From NCBI GenBank assembly GCA_024291935.2, contig CM044322.1:20893405-20957404 (forward strand): 64,000 nt of DNA. The letters run 5' to 3'. Both the position numbers and the translations under genes were made by a program. The notes under the pieces are model-generated. The model was not told the DNA's origin. It did not search any database and saw only the letters and a program-made list of their open reading frames with translations. The stretch is from Okapia johnstoni (taxonomy: Eukaryota > Chordata > Mammalia > Artiodactyla > Giraffidae). This document shows, piece after piece, positions 22,446-34,189 of this stretch (position 1 is its first letter; the number at the start of each line of letters is the position of its first letter).

Positions 22446-22926
22446 CATTAAAAATACAATGTATGTGCATGCATTATCTCATTCATTAACAAAACACATT
22501 CACATATATTATTCCCCAAACTCTCCCTGTTACACCACGTTGCCTCTCCTAAACTGACTGATGAAACATTTTTCAGACACCCAAGTATCAGAGTTCCACA
22601 AGCTATGGTTCTCACTGAGATCTGGAAAGAGGTACTTGTGTAGTGAGATGAGGGAAGGACATGGAGAGGACATGTCCCAACAGGGCAGAAGACAAATGTG
22701 AGGCCTTTGTGCTGTGGCAAAGTTATGTTCCATTATTAATTTGCTACTGTGTTAATTTTGGTCATTTTTATGAGCAGCAGAGAGCATTCCTTCAGGGGGA
22801 GCTGCATGAGATATGCCATGAGCTCAATTGTCCCAACAGGCTGTCAAGACAGTGCCTGTTTCTCTTTGATGATTAGGAGCCATGGCTACAATGACAACAG
22901 GTTTGCTGCATTTTTTCCCTTTCTCT
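22446..22926. other. Unassigned non-coding stretch
   Basis: No gene or repeat recognised. Overlapping frames on both strands lack known domains. Confidence 0.45.
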
Positions 22927-22927
22927 T

Positions 22928-23103
22928 TAAAAAATATTTATTTAGCTGCCCCAGATCTTATTTGTGGCATGTGGGATTTTTAGTTGCAGCATGTGAATTC
23001 TGAGCTGAGGCTTGTGGCGTATAGTTCCCTGACTAGGGATTGAACCTGGGCCCCCTGCTTTGGGAGTGCAGGGTCTTAGCCACTGAACCACCAAGGAAGC
23101 CCT
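22928..23103 (-). mobile_element. CHR-2-type tRNA SINE
   Basis: Reverse-strand copy: TATTTATTTAGCTGCCCCAG, GGCATGTGGGATTTTTAG and GACTAGGGATTGAACCTGGG, then TTAGCCACTGAACCACCAAG and AAGCCC at the tRNA-like head. Confidence 0.88.
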
Positions 23104-23926
23104 ATTTCTTCTTTCTTAAAGAACTTAATCCGGCCTTCATGAAACAATATCAGCTTGTCTTTGGTCACTTGAAGTCCACCTCTTCCTCCACCCTGTCCCT
23201 TGCCTGAATCATCCCACCTCTACCAATGACTAACAAGCTGTGTCACAGTCATCCATTTAGAGGGGTGTCCTTTTGATGGAGTGTAGCTGTCTTGTACAGG
23301 CCTCAAACTCCTCGAACACTTCTATTTTTCTTCAAGCAAAAGGAGAAACTATGTTTTACCAGAACTTCTTCAAGGGAAACCATTGTGCGTTTGACGAATC
23401 ACTTAGGCTGGTGAGATGAGACTTCAAATTTATGTTATATTACATAACAATAGCCTGGTGGAATATTCAAATTAGGGGCAGAATCACATGGGACATTAGA
23501 GGGAAAAAGGGATGACTCTGGGTGTGGGGATTCTGTATGAGGCCCACAGTGGGAGTATAAGCGAGTTATATCTGGTAAGAAGACTTGAGGTACTTTGCTG
23601 TGGGGCAGGGGGTGAAATATAAACTCTGCTTTCTGTTTTTCTTACGGTTCTTCAATAAAATCTATTCACAAACATGCACAGGATTTCTTTTGAAAAACAA
23701 TGAAGAAGCTGATATTTACATGCAATCTGGTAAAGACAAGACAAAGACATTCTGCCCAGTTGGTGGACACCGAGGGCAGGAGAGAAGTTGAATAAAACAT
23801 GAGCTGAACTACCCAGCGACGATGTAAACAGTAGAAGACTTCTTTCTACCAATAATTAGCTAGCCCTTAGTAGGAATGACCATCCTAATTTTGGAAACAT
23901 TTTTCTTCTTTTTGTTCACAAGGTGT
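23104..23926. other. Unassigned non-coding stretch
   Basis: No repeat or gene recognised. Confidence 0.45.
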
Positions 23927-23929
23927 ACA

Positions 23930-24322
23930 TTATAGATTGAATTGTGTCCTTCCAAAATATATAAGTTGAAACTTTGATCTCCAATGTGACAGAAAGTGGA
24001 GATAGAGACTTCGGTGAGGTAATAAGTTTAATGAGGTTGTAAGAGTGGGGCCCTAATCTGATAAGATTGGCGTCCTTATAAGCAGAAGAAGAGACCCCAA
24101 AGAGTTCTGTCTCTTTGCACACACAAAGGAAAGGCTGTGAGAGGACACAATGAGAAGGCAGCTGCATACAAGCCAGAAAGAGGAGCCTCTTCCTAAAACC
24201 AGCCCTGATGACAACTTGACCTGTGACTTCCAGCCTCCACAACTGTGAGAAAAGACATTTCTATTGGTTGAACCACTAAGTCTATGGTATTTTGTTATGG
24301 CAGCCTGAGCAGACTAATACAA
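23930..24322 (+). mobile_element. MLT1A-like MaLR LTR
   Basis: Plus-strand LTR. It starts near TATAGATTGAATTGTGTCC and carries GTGGGGCCCTAATCTGATAA, GTCCTTATAAGCAGAAGAAG, AGGACACAATGAGAAGGC and TTTTGTTATGGCAGCCTGAG, ending in GACTAATACA. It is in the opposite orientation to the copy at 15607-15975. Confidence 0.9.
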
Positions 24323-24529
24323 TGCCTTGTTCCATTTAAAGAACATGCTCTCTGTCACTGTTGGATATGGATTTCTATTAATTTTTCCCATTTATTCTTT
24401 TACCTAGAATACTGTTCCAATCAGTGTCCTCTCCTCTCCTGTCATCTTAACTCTTTATATAAGCCTGTTTAGCTGGTGGACAGGAATGGTTTTCAAATGC
24501 GCTGTAATTCTACTGTCTCTCAGTGTTTG

Positions 24530-25180
24530 TATCAGAGTGCAACCAGAGGAGCAGGTGTATGTAGCTATGTATATCTATGTATAAGTTTGTGTGTATTAAT
24601 CATATATATGATTAGTTACAAGACATAGGCTTATGCACTATAAGAGCTGGCTTCATAATCCTGAAGTCCACAGGGCAGGCAATCAGGAAGGAAGAGAGCA
24701 ATTGTAGCTCCAGCTGCTGCTTCATGTCAATGAGGTGAGTTGGCAGATCTGCAACAATGATGTGAGTGTAGAAATCTCAGAATGTGTAGATATTTTACTG
24801 TTTACTTTGTCTACTGCCTGGAATCTTTGCTATTCAAGGAGAGCTTAGTCTTCAAAAGGCTTCCACCTAATTCAGCCGGGCCCATCCACAATACTCTTGC
24901 TTTTCATTAGTTCAAAATCAACTGATTTGGGGATTTAATTGCATCTGACAAACCCCTTCACTGTATCATCTAGACATGTTTGGTTAAATAACTGGGAGCA
25001 GATGTTTGTATGTAACAAATGGCTACTGTCTCCCTTTGACACTCCAGTTCTCCTGAAAGAATCTCCCTTGTAGCCCACCATGGCCAGAAGCATATTAGAA
25101 AAGGAATTCTAGGGAATGGAGTTTAGTTTAGCCAACTCGACATGTTACAAAACCATCATAATGTTCAACACTTACATACA
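24530..25180. mobile_element. Possible old LTR-type repeat
   Basis: The layout recalls an old mammalian LTR: a TATATAAGTTTGTGTGTATTAA-like start (broken here), GAGCTGGCTTCATAATCCTG, GAATCTTTGCTATTCAAGG and GCCCATCCACAATACTC, ending AACTCGACATGTTACAAAACC. I cannot name the family with confidence. It could be unique sequence. Confidence 0.4.
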
Positions 25181-26432
25181 TTCTGCGCTCTCATATTTTT
25201 AATTCTACAGCAGATGTAGGGCTGGTCTATCAAGAAATTCTTCCCTGAATTCCATGGAAAGGACCATTACCCTTCCGAAAGACACATTCTTCTCTTCTCT
25301 TCTTCCTTTAGTTGTCCTTCTTGGGTGTGAATCCTGTCTGGTTTCACCATGTAGGTTTTTGACTCTTGTTTGCTGGAATGTCCTAGAAAGGAAGGACCAA
25401 TCCTCTTATCTTTGTGGGTTGCTTTGTTGTAGTCCTTCCTTGTATGAACTGGGCTTGAATAATGGCTTTTCCACTTACGAGCTATAAAGTTGGGCCAATC
25501 CCTTACATCCCCAAGGTTCAAAGAATAATCCCCTCTTAGGGTTGCTCTGTAGCTCAAGTGACAAAATAGAGGTAAAACACTGTGCAGCCTACACTGAACA
25601 TCATAATCATCATCTCAATACTTTTTAATTTTCTTTAAGTCTTTAAGGACAACCATAGAATAAGTTCTTTACCCAAAGTCAGAGATCAGAATTTATAACA
25701 GCTGTTTTTCTCCTCACCCCACCAAGAGTTATCTCCAGTTTCTAGTTACTTGAAGGGCTCTAATTGATATCAGCCCTTCACCATTTTCTCCGAAATATTG
25801 CCTACAGCTCTAGCAGAGGCAGTGATAAGTATAATAATGATAATTTCACAAAACCTCAGTGTTTGCTAAAGGATCCAATGACAATCTGAACAGCAGGAGA
25901 GAAAGCTTCTTCCTACCAATTAATGGGAAGCCAAGTCTAATTTGCCACCTGCACAGCACTTTTGAACCTGTCAGGGAAAAAGGAAACCAGTGAACCTTCA
26001 TCTTGTCACTAGCCTTCTTGGGGACTGCTCTCTAACCCAAATGAAAACAGCATTCATTGGAGTAAAAAATAGAAAGCCTGTGTCAGCTCCCTCTATTCTC
26101 TTCTTGGCTAGAAGTTAAAGTCCATCCTTGTCAGTGAGGAGGTGGTTCCGAAAGCCCACTGGACCCATATGCTCATCTCCTGATGCTGGAGAATGAATAT
26201 TGCCTTAAACTCTTTGGAAAAGTTTAGAGTGTTATTAGTTCTCCTATGACTTATGAGTCAAAGGATATTATAAGAAAGAGTTCCACTGTTTCAAACTGCT
26301 AAATATAAGAAAATGCTCCAGAAGCCAAGATAAATTTCAAGTAAATAAGGTAGGACTTCGGAGATAATTTTTTCTTTTGGTGCTCCTGATCATTTAGAAT
26401 AATAATACAAACCTTTATACAATTTATCATTA
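25181..26432. other. Unassigned non-coding stretch
   Basis: No repeat or gene recognised. Confidence 0.45.
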
Positions 26433-26652
26433 GTATGCGCTTATTCACTCAGTCGTGTCTGACTCTTTGTGACCCCATGGACTGTAGCCCTCCAGGCTTC
26501 TCTGTCCATGGGATTTCCCAGGCAAGAATACTGGAGTGGGTTGCCATTTCCTTCTCCAGGGCATCTTCCTGACCCAAGGATCAAACACAAGTCTCCTGTG
26601 TCTCCGGCATTGCAGATGGATTCTTCACCCGCTGAGCCATTGGGGAAGCCAT
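26433..26652 (-). mobile_element. Bov-tA SINE
   Basis: Full-length reverse copy from TATTCACTCAGTCGTGTCTG to GAGCCATTGGGGAAGCC. The B-box region is altered (GGATCAAACAC). Confidence 0.95.
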
Positions 26653-26792
26653 CATTAATGTATTTCTTTTTAAACACAAACAAAAATAAAGCAAACCCAC
26701 AAACCCCTTGCCAGTATTATTTACTAATACTTCAATGTTATTACATTTCTTCGCATCTGGCACTTTGCTTACTTTGCTTACAATTAGTGATG

Positions 26793-26906
26793 CAGCCAGT
26801 AGTTTCTTAGGCTACTTGGACCTCATTAGGTATATCATTTAGGCCTTTTTGTGTATAGAATCAGAACATTCCATATGATCACCTGTTTAAGCCCCTGGGC
26901 TACTCA
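26793..26906. repeat. Direct duplication, copy 1
   Basis: A 114-bp segment from CAGCCAGTAGTTTCTTAGGC to CCCCTGGGCTACTCA. It recurs in the same orientation at 29279-29390 with about 85% identity by eye. It is not assigned to a named repeat family. Confidence 0.85.
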
Positions 26907-26939
26907 TGGTCATAAAACTATGAGGTTAAAAATATAGAT

Positions 26940-27025
26940 TAGATCTTATTCATTCACCAAGTCGCTAATTCAGTGGATATTTAGTAAACCCACCATGTGC
27001 CTGGAACATTGCCAGGCAAAATTAC
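26940..27025 (-). mobile_element. L2 LINE 3' end fragment
   Basis: Reverse L2 tail pattern: TTATTCATTCACCAAG, GGATATTTAGTAAACCCACC and ATGTGCCTGGAACATTGCC. Confidence 0.6.
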
Positions 27026-28311
27026 TTACATCCTAGAAATTTTGCCTTACGTGAAAGTAATCATATACTTATGGCAATAATATAGAAACTTTACACTATC
27101 AATTTCTAATTTATTGATGATGCACCTAATCAGAAAGAACAGGCTCTTAGGGAACATTTCTCACAAATTATGGTAATCTAATTCTCATCTTATCCTCATA
27201 CCTTGATTAAAATTGCCTCCTTCCTTTGTAATGAACTCTGAATCCCATCATGGTACCATTCTTCTGAACTGGCATATTACTTTGGAGTCTTTTTGCAATA
27301 GCAACCCCTCAGGGGCTTGGACTCCCAGAGATCCAGGGACTTCTTTTCCTTTGTCTCCTTTATTATTGGTCTGTTCACCCTGTCTGCAGTTAAGAGCTAG
27401 ATGCTCGGCTCAGGAGTAAACAGATGTCCTCTCTACCAGCTTCTCCCCTGACTCACCCCATCTCATAGTGAAGAAGGGGTGATGCGATATAATGGACCCA
27501 CGTCAAGGAATTTATTGAGCTGCGGTTTGAGACATTCTCTGCATCTCTTTGAGGATCTTTCTTTTGCGGTCCTCTTTTTCATAGGATGTCAGGTAGAGTC
27601 TGGACTGCTCTGAGAAGGCCTGAAGTGTGTGGCTTACACCACTTCTAGCGTTAGGCACTGGGGGTTCTTGAATCTCACTCCTCAGGAATGGCACAGGGCA
27701 CAGTGGTTTAGGAAAGACAGAACCCTGAACCCTGATTGTGTCTCTAGCTCTTTATTACCAGCAACCCGACTTCTTTTAAATTAGAGGGACAAACTTCATT
27801 TGTCTTTTGAATCTGTGTCTCATATTCCTCCTGACAACCCTGTGTGTTCTCTCCCATAGGCTAGGCTGACATAGAAAGAGTGAGAAAAGCTGCGTAACAG
27901 AGCCTCAAGACCACTTCCTCTGAAATGACACCAATATATATATTCTCCGCCCCACCTTGGGAAGTTCTTCAAGTTTCTGTCTTTCTGATCAGTACTTTAT
28001 TTGCAATCAGTGACTCAGGTTGCCTCTAGCAACAGTTTTAACTTAAACATATCATCAAGCATACCTTCTCCTTTCAAGATTTGTTTTCCATAAGCTTGTA
28101 TCTCTTACCACAGAACATTTTCCAACATGTATAAATAGGAGACAATGAATCTTAATAAATGGGAGACAAGGTATTTTTTTTTTTGGTCAGATAAAATCGC
28201 CATGATAGGGACTTGTTATTGGACTCAAATATTTATTATAGGATTATCTCTCAATTTGTGTGTATATCATACACAGATAAGTACATGTTATATATGTATA
28301 TATACATATGT
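27026..28311. other. Unassigned non-coding stretch
   Basis: No repeat or gene recognised. A T-run lies at 28173-28183 and TA-rich text at 28285-28312. Confidence 0.45.
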
Positions 28312-28407
28312 ATGTGCTTGTGTGCTCAATAGCTAAGTCATGTCTGGCTCTTTGCAACCTCACATACTGTAGCCCACCAGGCTCCTCTGTCCATGGGATT
28401 TTATACA
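28312..28407 (-). mobile_element. Bov-tA SINE, tail-half fragment
   Basis: Reverse copy with GTGCTCAATAGCTAAGTCAT and TGTAGCCCACCAGGCTCCTC. It is truncated after GTCCATGGGATTTTA, so head and promoter boxes are absent. Confidence 0.9.
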
Positions 28408-28530
28408 GTATTACATAAGACAGTGTAAATGTTGCTTTTGCCTGTCTATAATATTAGACACAGCATGGACAAACTAGAAATAGACCCAGTTCACAATCTA
28501 TTAGGATGGAAAAATAAAAATTAAGGTAAA

Positions 28531-29224
28531 ATCAGTTCAGTTCAGTCGCTCAGTCGTGTCCAACTCTTTGCGACCCCATGAATTGCAGCACACCAGGCCT
28601 CTCTGTCCATCACCAACTCCCGGAGTCTACCCAAACCCATGTCCATCGAGTCGGTGATGCCATCCAACCATCTCATCCTCTGTCGTCCCCTTCTCCTCCC
28701 GCCCCCAATCCTACCCAGCATTAGGGTCTTTTCCAATGAGTCAACTCTTCGCATGAGGTGGCCAAAATATTGGAGTTTCAGCTTCAACATCAGTCCTTCC
28801 AATGAACACCCAGGATTGATCTCTCTTAGGATGGACTGGTTGGATCTCCTTGCAGTCCGAGGGACTTGCAAGAGTCTTCTCCAACACCACAGTTCAAAAG
28901 CATCAATTCTACGGCGCTCAGCTTTCTTCACCGTCCAACTCTAACATCCATAATGTGACCACTGGAAAAACCATAGCCTTGACTAGACGGACTTTTGTTG
29001 GCAAAGTAATGTCTCTGCTTTTAAATATGCTATCTAGATTGGCCATAACTTTCCTTCCAAGGAGTAAGCGTCTTTTAATTTCATGGCTGCAGTCACCATC
29101 TGCAGTGATTTTGGAGCCCAAAAAAATAAAGTCCGACACTGTTTCCACTGTTTCCCCATCTATTTCCCATGAAGTGATGGGACCAGATGCCATGATCTTA
29201 GTTTTCCGAACGTTGAGGAAGAGC
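28531..29224 (-). mobile_element. BovB LINE 3' end (about 0.7 kb)
   Basis: Reverse-strand BovB from the TCAGTTCAGTTCAGTCGCTC tail through the ORF2 C-terminus. Minus-strand frames at 28542-28931 and 28918-29193 give [20 protein letters not shown] and SWEIDGETVETVSDFIFLGS. A frame break lies near 28930-28945. It is 5'-truncated just upstream of the latter block, so no catalytic reverse-transcriptase core remains. Confidence 0.96.
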
Positions 29225-29278
29225 TAATTGAATACATTTATCTTGCCACATGTTTTCTTCATGTATAGAGCATGAACC

Positions 29279-29390
29279 CAGCCAGTAGTTTTCTTAGGCT
29301 ACCTAGACATTAGGTATAATATTTATGCCCATTTGTGTATTAAATCAGAATATTCCATACTATCATCTGTTTAAGACCCTGGGCTGCTCA
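29279..29390. repeat. Direct duplication, copy 2
   Basis: The partner of 26793-26906, beginning about 55 bases after the 5' end of the BovB fragment. Blocks TAGGCTAC, ATTAGGTAT, AATCAGAA, ATTCCATA and CTGTTTAAG are shared in order. Copy 1 has 3 extra bases after its TTGGAC block. Confidence 0.85.
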
Positions 29391-30585
29391 GGCCCAAAGA
29401 AATTCAGGGTAAGAAGGATAAGAATTTCCTGAAATTCAAAAAAGTCTACTGTGACGGCAGTCTGTCCCTAGACCTCTCCTCTCGGGAAGGAGAGACGAAA
29501 GAAAACACTCCAAATTCAGAATACTTTAATTTGGAACACCACTTGCAATTGGAGATATAATTTTCAAATGCAATTTACAGCTCTGCCTTAAATAAGTCTC
29601 ATATATGATCATATATATTTTATGATTCATATATATATGATTATATATAAATATGATTCACAGGCAGAATGCTTTTAAAGCAATGAATCACAATGGGTAA
29701 AACCTTTATAAACTTTACATCTCAAACTAGGGAAGTCTAAGAATTACTTTGAACTACTTAAGAGCCTTACTGGTCAAGTATAGTTGGGCTAAACTCAAAA
29801 TCTCATGAGAACAAAACCTCCCATGATTGGTTTCGTTCCTTGTCTTTGTCCTGGCAGGGCCATCTAAGACAGATGGTCGTAGATCTTTCCAGATCCAGAG
29901 GCGGCCCTTTAACCTCAGTTGTATCCTCTAGCTGTAGTTGTACTCATGAACTCTATAAGACATAGCATAGACTCTTCTTAGAACTGTGGTTAAAAATTCC
30001 AGAGAATCCACCTAGACTGTAAATGGGATTATTTCTATCAAAATATAAAAAGTTTTAAAGGTATATGGATATTAATTTTTAAATGCAGAGTGCCATGAGG
30101 CCTTGAAGGAGAAATCCCAAGGGAAAAATGATCTCTAAATTGAAGGAAGAGTGGAGAAGGGAGTGTTACTGCTTCCTTTTGGACAGAGAGAAAGGAACAA
30201 AAGCAAACTTGAATGTGAAAGGAGTGAAGAAACAAAAGATAGGTTTGAATACAATGACATGGCAAATAACAACTGAAATGGTGCCTGGATTGTGTGGAAG
30301 CTCAATACAGCCTGCGTGAGAACTCTTGTCACAGGTTGAAGAAAGGCAACAGATAAGTCAAAATGTCCCTGGGTAAGAACCAGGTTCACGTGCTAGTCTG
30401 GGAAGCCCCACTGCAATCAACATACCGCTGATCAGGAGCTGACTGGTGATTTAATGAAGCAGAAGGAAAGAATCCCTGGAGGAGTATTATTTGTTGAACT
30501 ACTGACCAATATTAGCAAACAGAGCTATTCCATGATTTACTACCTACAGGTGTAAAAAAAAACATTTTCTTTTATAGAAAACAGT
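29391..30585. other. Unassigned non-coding stretch
   Basis: No gene or repeat recognised. 29603-29655 is TA-rich with short near-palindromic ATATATGATCATATAT blocks. Confidence 0.45.
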
Positions 30586-30587
30586 AA

Positions 30588-31075
30588 CTTTATTAATTGA
30601 TTCAACAGATGCGTACGAAGGACTTGCTATGTGCAAGGCATTAGGGTAGGTGCTAGAAACAATAAAGAATAAGATAAAGCCCCTGCCCCATAGAGTTTTC
30701 ATCATATAGGGCAGATTTAACACAATACAGCAATAAATATGTAAGAATATATGCTATCATTAGCACCATAAGGACAACACACAGAGAGCCATGATTAAGA
30801 AAAATGAGTAGAGATAGGTTTATGGGATAGAGTGGTTTGGGAAGACCTCCCTGGGAGAACTGAAAAGTAAGGAATCAGTCATAAAAAGAGTTGTGGGGAG
30901 GGAGTTCCAAACCATGAAGGCAAAGGAGACAGCAGGCACAGTGGCCCAGAGGGTGAGACAGCTTGGTATGTTCTAGAAACTAGCAGCAGGCAGCCTGGTG
31001 GGAGATATGTGATACTGTTGAAGGATGAGGGAACAGTAGGCAGTTGGAGATAAAAATGGAAGATTTATTGCTGAA
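30588..31075 (-). mobile_element. L2 LINE 3' end
   Basis: A long reverse-strand L2 tail: TTGATTCAACAGATGCGTAC, ATGTGCAAGGCATTAGG, AAGATAAAGCCCCTGCCCC, GGGAAGACCTCCCTGG and GGAGACAGCAGGCACAG, then CTTGGTATGTTCTAG, in family order. Confidence 0.88.
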
Positions 31076-31189
31076 AAAAGGCAGATTAGAGGGTATGGCC
31101 TAGCTCTCTTGGTAATGGGCTTGCTAACACACCTCAGAATTAAACTTACCTACCCAAGCCTGTTTTAAAGATACCAGCATCCCACACTG

Positions 31190-31419
31190 GAATGTGTGTG
31201 CTTGCTAAGTCACTTCAGTCGTGTCTGACTCTTCATGACCCTATGAACTGTAACCCACCAGGTTCCTCTGTCCATGGGATTCTCCAGGCATGAATACTAG
31301 AGAGGGTTGCCACACCCTCCTCCAGGGGATCTTCCCCAGCCAGGGATCAAACACATGTCTCTTATGTCTCCTGCATTGGCAGGCAGGTTCTTTACCACTA
31401 GTGCCACCTGGGAAGCCCT
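31190..31419 (-). mobile_element. Bov-tA SINE
   Basis: Full-length reverse copy from GTGTGTGCTTGCTAAGTCAC to the head TGCCACCTGGGAAGCCC. The B-box region is altered (GGGATCAAACA). Confidence 0.95.
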
Positions 31420-32897
31420 CCTGGACCTGGAGCTGCAATTTACCCCATGGAGAAACAGAGGATGAGTCTTTCCATTGACTAGGCTGCTACCCCAAAAGAG
31501 AGAAAAAAGAAGACTGGACCACATACATAGCTCAGTTCCTTCTCCCAAACCCACCAAACAAAGAGATTATTCTTCCCGAAAGCAGAAGCCAGGAGGCTTA
31601 CACATTTGGTAATTTATGCATTACCAAATGTGGTCCCTTCATTTGAAAACTTGAAACCAAATAGGGTGGTTCCTCCACAACAGCTCCTTGGATTAGTACC
31701 TCACTGTGTATTTGGACTAGAGAAGGCAGAACGAAAGAAATAAGATACTGCAATGAGATGGAAAAAGACTGTGGCTTTGATAGGTGAAATCCCTCACAAT
31801 CTTCACCAATATTTTTCCCTTTGGATGGTGCCAACCAAAGGCACCCATCAGAGATCATGGCAGAGATGGATAAGGTAGAGCTCTGTTTCAGTTTTAATCC
31901 AGTTATGGCTCAACCAGATGTGCAAGGGGAAATGCTGTACATCAGGATTTAAGTTAAATGTCTTGGATGATTCCTATGCCTCTGAAGTCACCCTACTGTG
32001 GTTGTATGCATGCAGGTGTGTGCCTGGCCCATGTACATTCCCTGTCCCTCCATTAGTGTGTAAACCTCATTGGCTGCTTTTATATCTATCCATAGTGTCT
32101 CATTCCATTATAGAAATTCCATCTTTGCTGTTTGACCTACTAATTAATAAGGTTAAGAACAGAGCTGGTCCACCTTGTTGGGCTCAGGCCAATGAGAAAA
32201 GTAACCTCTTCCCTATTTCATTCAAAACCTTAATCCTTCTTTAGTATTGTGGTTGCTGTGAAACAACCTGCCTTCAAAGGGAAAAAAAAAATCCTAGTTA
32301 GGGTGAAAAGAGCCCTTTATCCTTTGGGAAAGCAGGCCAGGCTCGCTCTGATTCACACGCAGTGAAATCCTGCTTATCCCAGTGTTTCCTGTTGCGTCCC
32401 CCAGGATCCATTAGCAGTGAATTTCTTGGCATTTGTGGCTGGCAGAAATGAGATCACCCAGGCCCAGCAAGCTTCAGTCCACTGAGGGTTGAATTGCAGC
32501 ACAGAGAAGCTCCCTGGTAACTAGCTGGAAGCAGTGTTCTCACAAAAGGAACTGTAGTAATCCAGTCAAAATGACCCTTTAGTGTCCACTGGATACTGCC
32601 CTCAGTAAGACAATTATTGTTCTTTTTTTAAAAAAAAAAAAGTTTTAATTTTGACAAGATGTGCATGATTCAGAAAGCCCACATAGTTCTGTGAGGTTTA
32701 GAATAGAACCCTCACTGCCCTGCCCCAGCTCCAAATTCTTACTCCCCAGAGACAATTTTTGCTTTCAACTATTTAATCCTTCCTTTGGTAGTTACCTCAG
32801 TAATTTTAAATAACATGCTTACACTGCTAGCTTTGCAATAGTATGCATAATCTACTGATTTTACTACTACTAAAAATTGAAATTTAACTCTCTGATG

Positions 32898-32900
<3 letters not shown>
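31420..32900. other. Unassigned non-coding stretch
   Basis: No gene or repeat firmly recognised. An A-run lies at 32280-32290 and T/A runs at 32622-32641. 32640-32780 might be a decayed LINE, but no diagnostic block was found. Confidence 0.4.

Positions 32901-32944
<44 letters not shown>
32901..32944. repeat. (AC)n microsatellite
   Basis: 22 uninterrupted AC units. Confidence 0.97.
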
Positions 32945-32946
<2 letters not shown>

Positions 32947-32978
32947 CTCTTCATTATCCTACTACAGTTATGACTTTT

Positions 32979-33438
32979 TTTTAATTGTCAGGTAATTACT
33001 TTACAATATTGTGATGGTTTTTGCCATACATCAATACGAATCAGTCATATGCTTACATTTGTCCCCTCCCTCCAAAACCACCCCCCCCAACCTCCCTCCT
33101 CACCTCATCCCTCCAGGTTGTCATAGAGCCCCAGCTTTGGGTGCCATGCATCATATGTCAAACTCCCACTGGCTGTCTATTTTACATATGGTAGTATTTA
33201 TGTTTCAGTACTATTCTTTCAAATCATCCCACCCTCTCCTTCTTCCCAATGAATGGATAAGGAAGTTGTGGTATATATACACAATGGAATATTACTCAGC
33301 TATAACAAGGAATGCATTTGAATCAGTTCCAATGAGGTGGATGAACCTAGAGCCTGTTATATGGAATGAAATAAGTCAAAAAGAGAAAGACAAATATTGT
33401 ATGTTACTATATATATGTGTGTGTATGTATATATGTAA

Positions 33439-33496
<58 letters not shown>

Positions 33497-33628
33497 GTAT
33501 ATATATGGAATCTAGAAACATGGTACCAACAGTCCTACATGCAGGGCAGCAAAGGAGACACAGACATAAAGAACAGACTTTTGGACTCAGTGGAAGAAGG
33601 AGAGTGTGGGATGATTTGAAAGAATATC
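32979..33628 (-). mobile_element. L1 LINE insertion with 5' inversion (twin priming)
   Basis: The left part (32979 to about 33247) is the reverse complement of a ruminant L1 3' end. The right part (about 33250-33628) is the neighbouring upstream L1 segment in forward orientation, starting ATGGATAAGGAAGTTGTGG. ATGACTTTT flanks the whole at 32970-32978 and 33629-33637, a perfect 9-bp target duplication. The two L1 parts overlap by about 34 bases, giving inverted arms at 33213-33246 and 33592-33625 with one mismatch. This is the layout expected from twin-primed reverse transcription. Confidence 0.9.
33415..33507. repeat. Compound (GT)n/(TA)n microsatellite
   Basis: A GT run (33440-33454) followed by a long TA run to about 33490 and a decayed end, inside the inverted L1 segment where the element normally has a short TATATATGG block. 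It is a local expansion. Confidence 0.93.
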
Positions 33629-33639
33629 ATGACTTTTCA

Positions 33640-34185
33640 TGGGATCAATACACATTGCTTACTTACTGTGAAGTTACAAATGAGATGCTTATACTGCTGA
33701 GTCATACAGAACACTAGGATTTTTTTTCTTGCAGTTTTTTCCCTGAAGTGAGTATTTTGACTAGGCTATCCTTTCAATCAGTTATACATGCAACTACCTT
33801 TAATTCATCCCCCAACCAGATCCCCTCTCAAATGTTTCAAAACACATGGGATATAATCTCTCCTTGTCACTCCTTTTTTTTTGGAAGCATCCTTCCTGGA
33901 GCATGCATCCTCTCCTGCCATTAGACAGTTGCTCTCTGGATCTGCTGCCAGCTGCCCTCCTGACAGCATCTTTAACTTACAGTTGCACACAGGAATGACA
34001 CTTTCCTCTGTGCTGGGGTCCCTGATTCCCTAGATCCCTTTTTTCCCCTCTTTCTCAGTTTATTCTCAAATCTACACAATAGTTTTCCAAAAAGGGTACA
34101 CGAACTGAAGATAAATTTTAGATAACTTATATATCTGAAAAAAATCATTATTCTATGCTAATTAATAGATTGAGCGCAATCTATT
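33640..34185. other. Unassigned non-coding stretch
   Basis: No gene or repeat recognised. Confidence 0.45.
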
Positions 34186-34189
34186 TGAA

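Noticed and set aside
33011..33619. 202-codon plus-strand open frame
   Set aside because: It runs through the inverted L1 and its TA/GT microsatellite, so it is not a gene.
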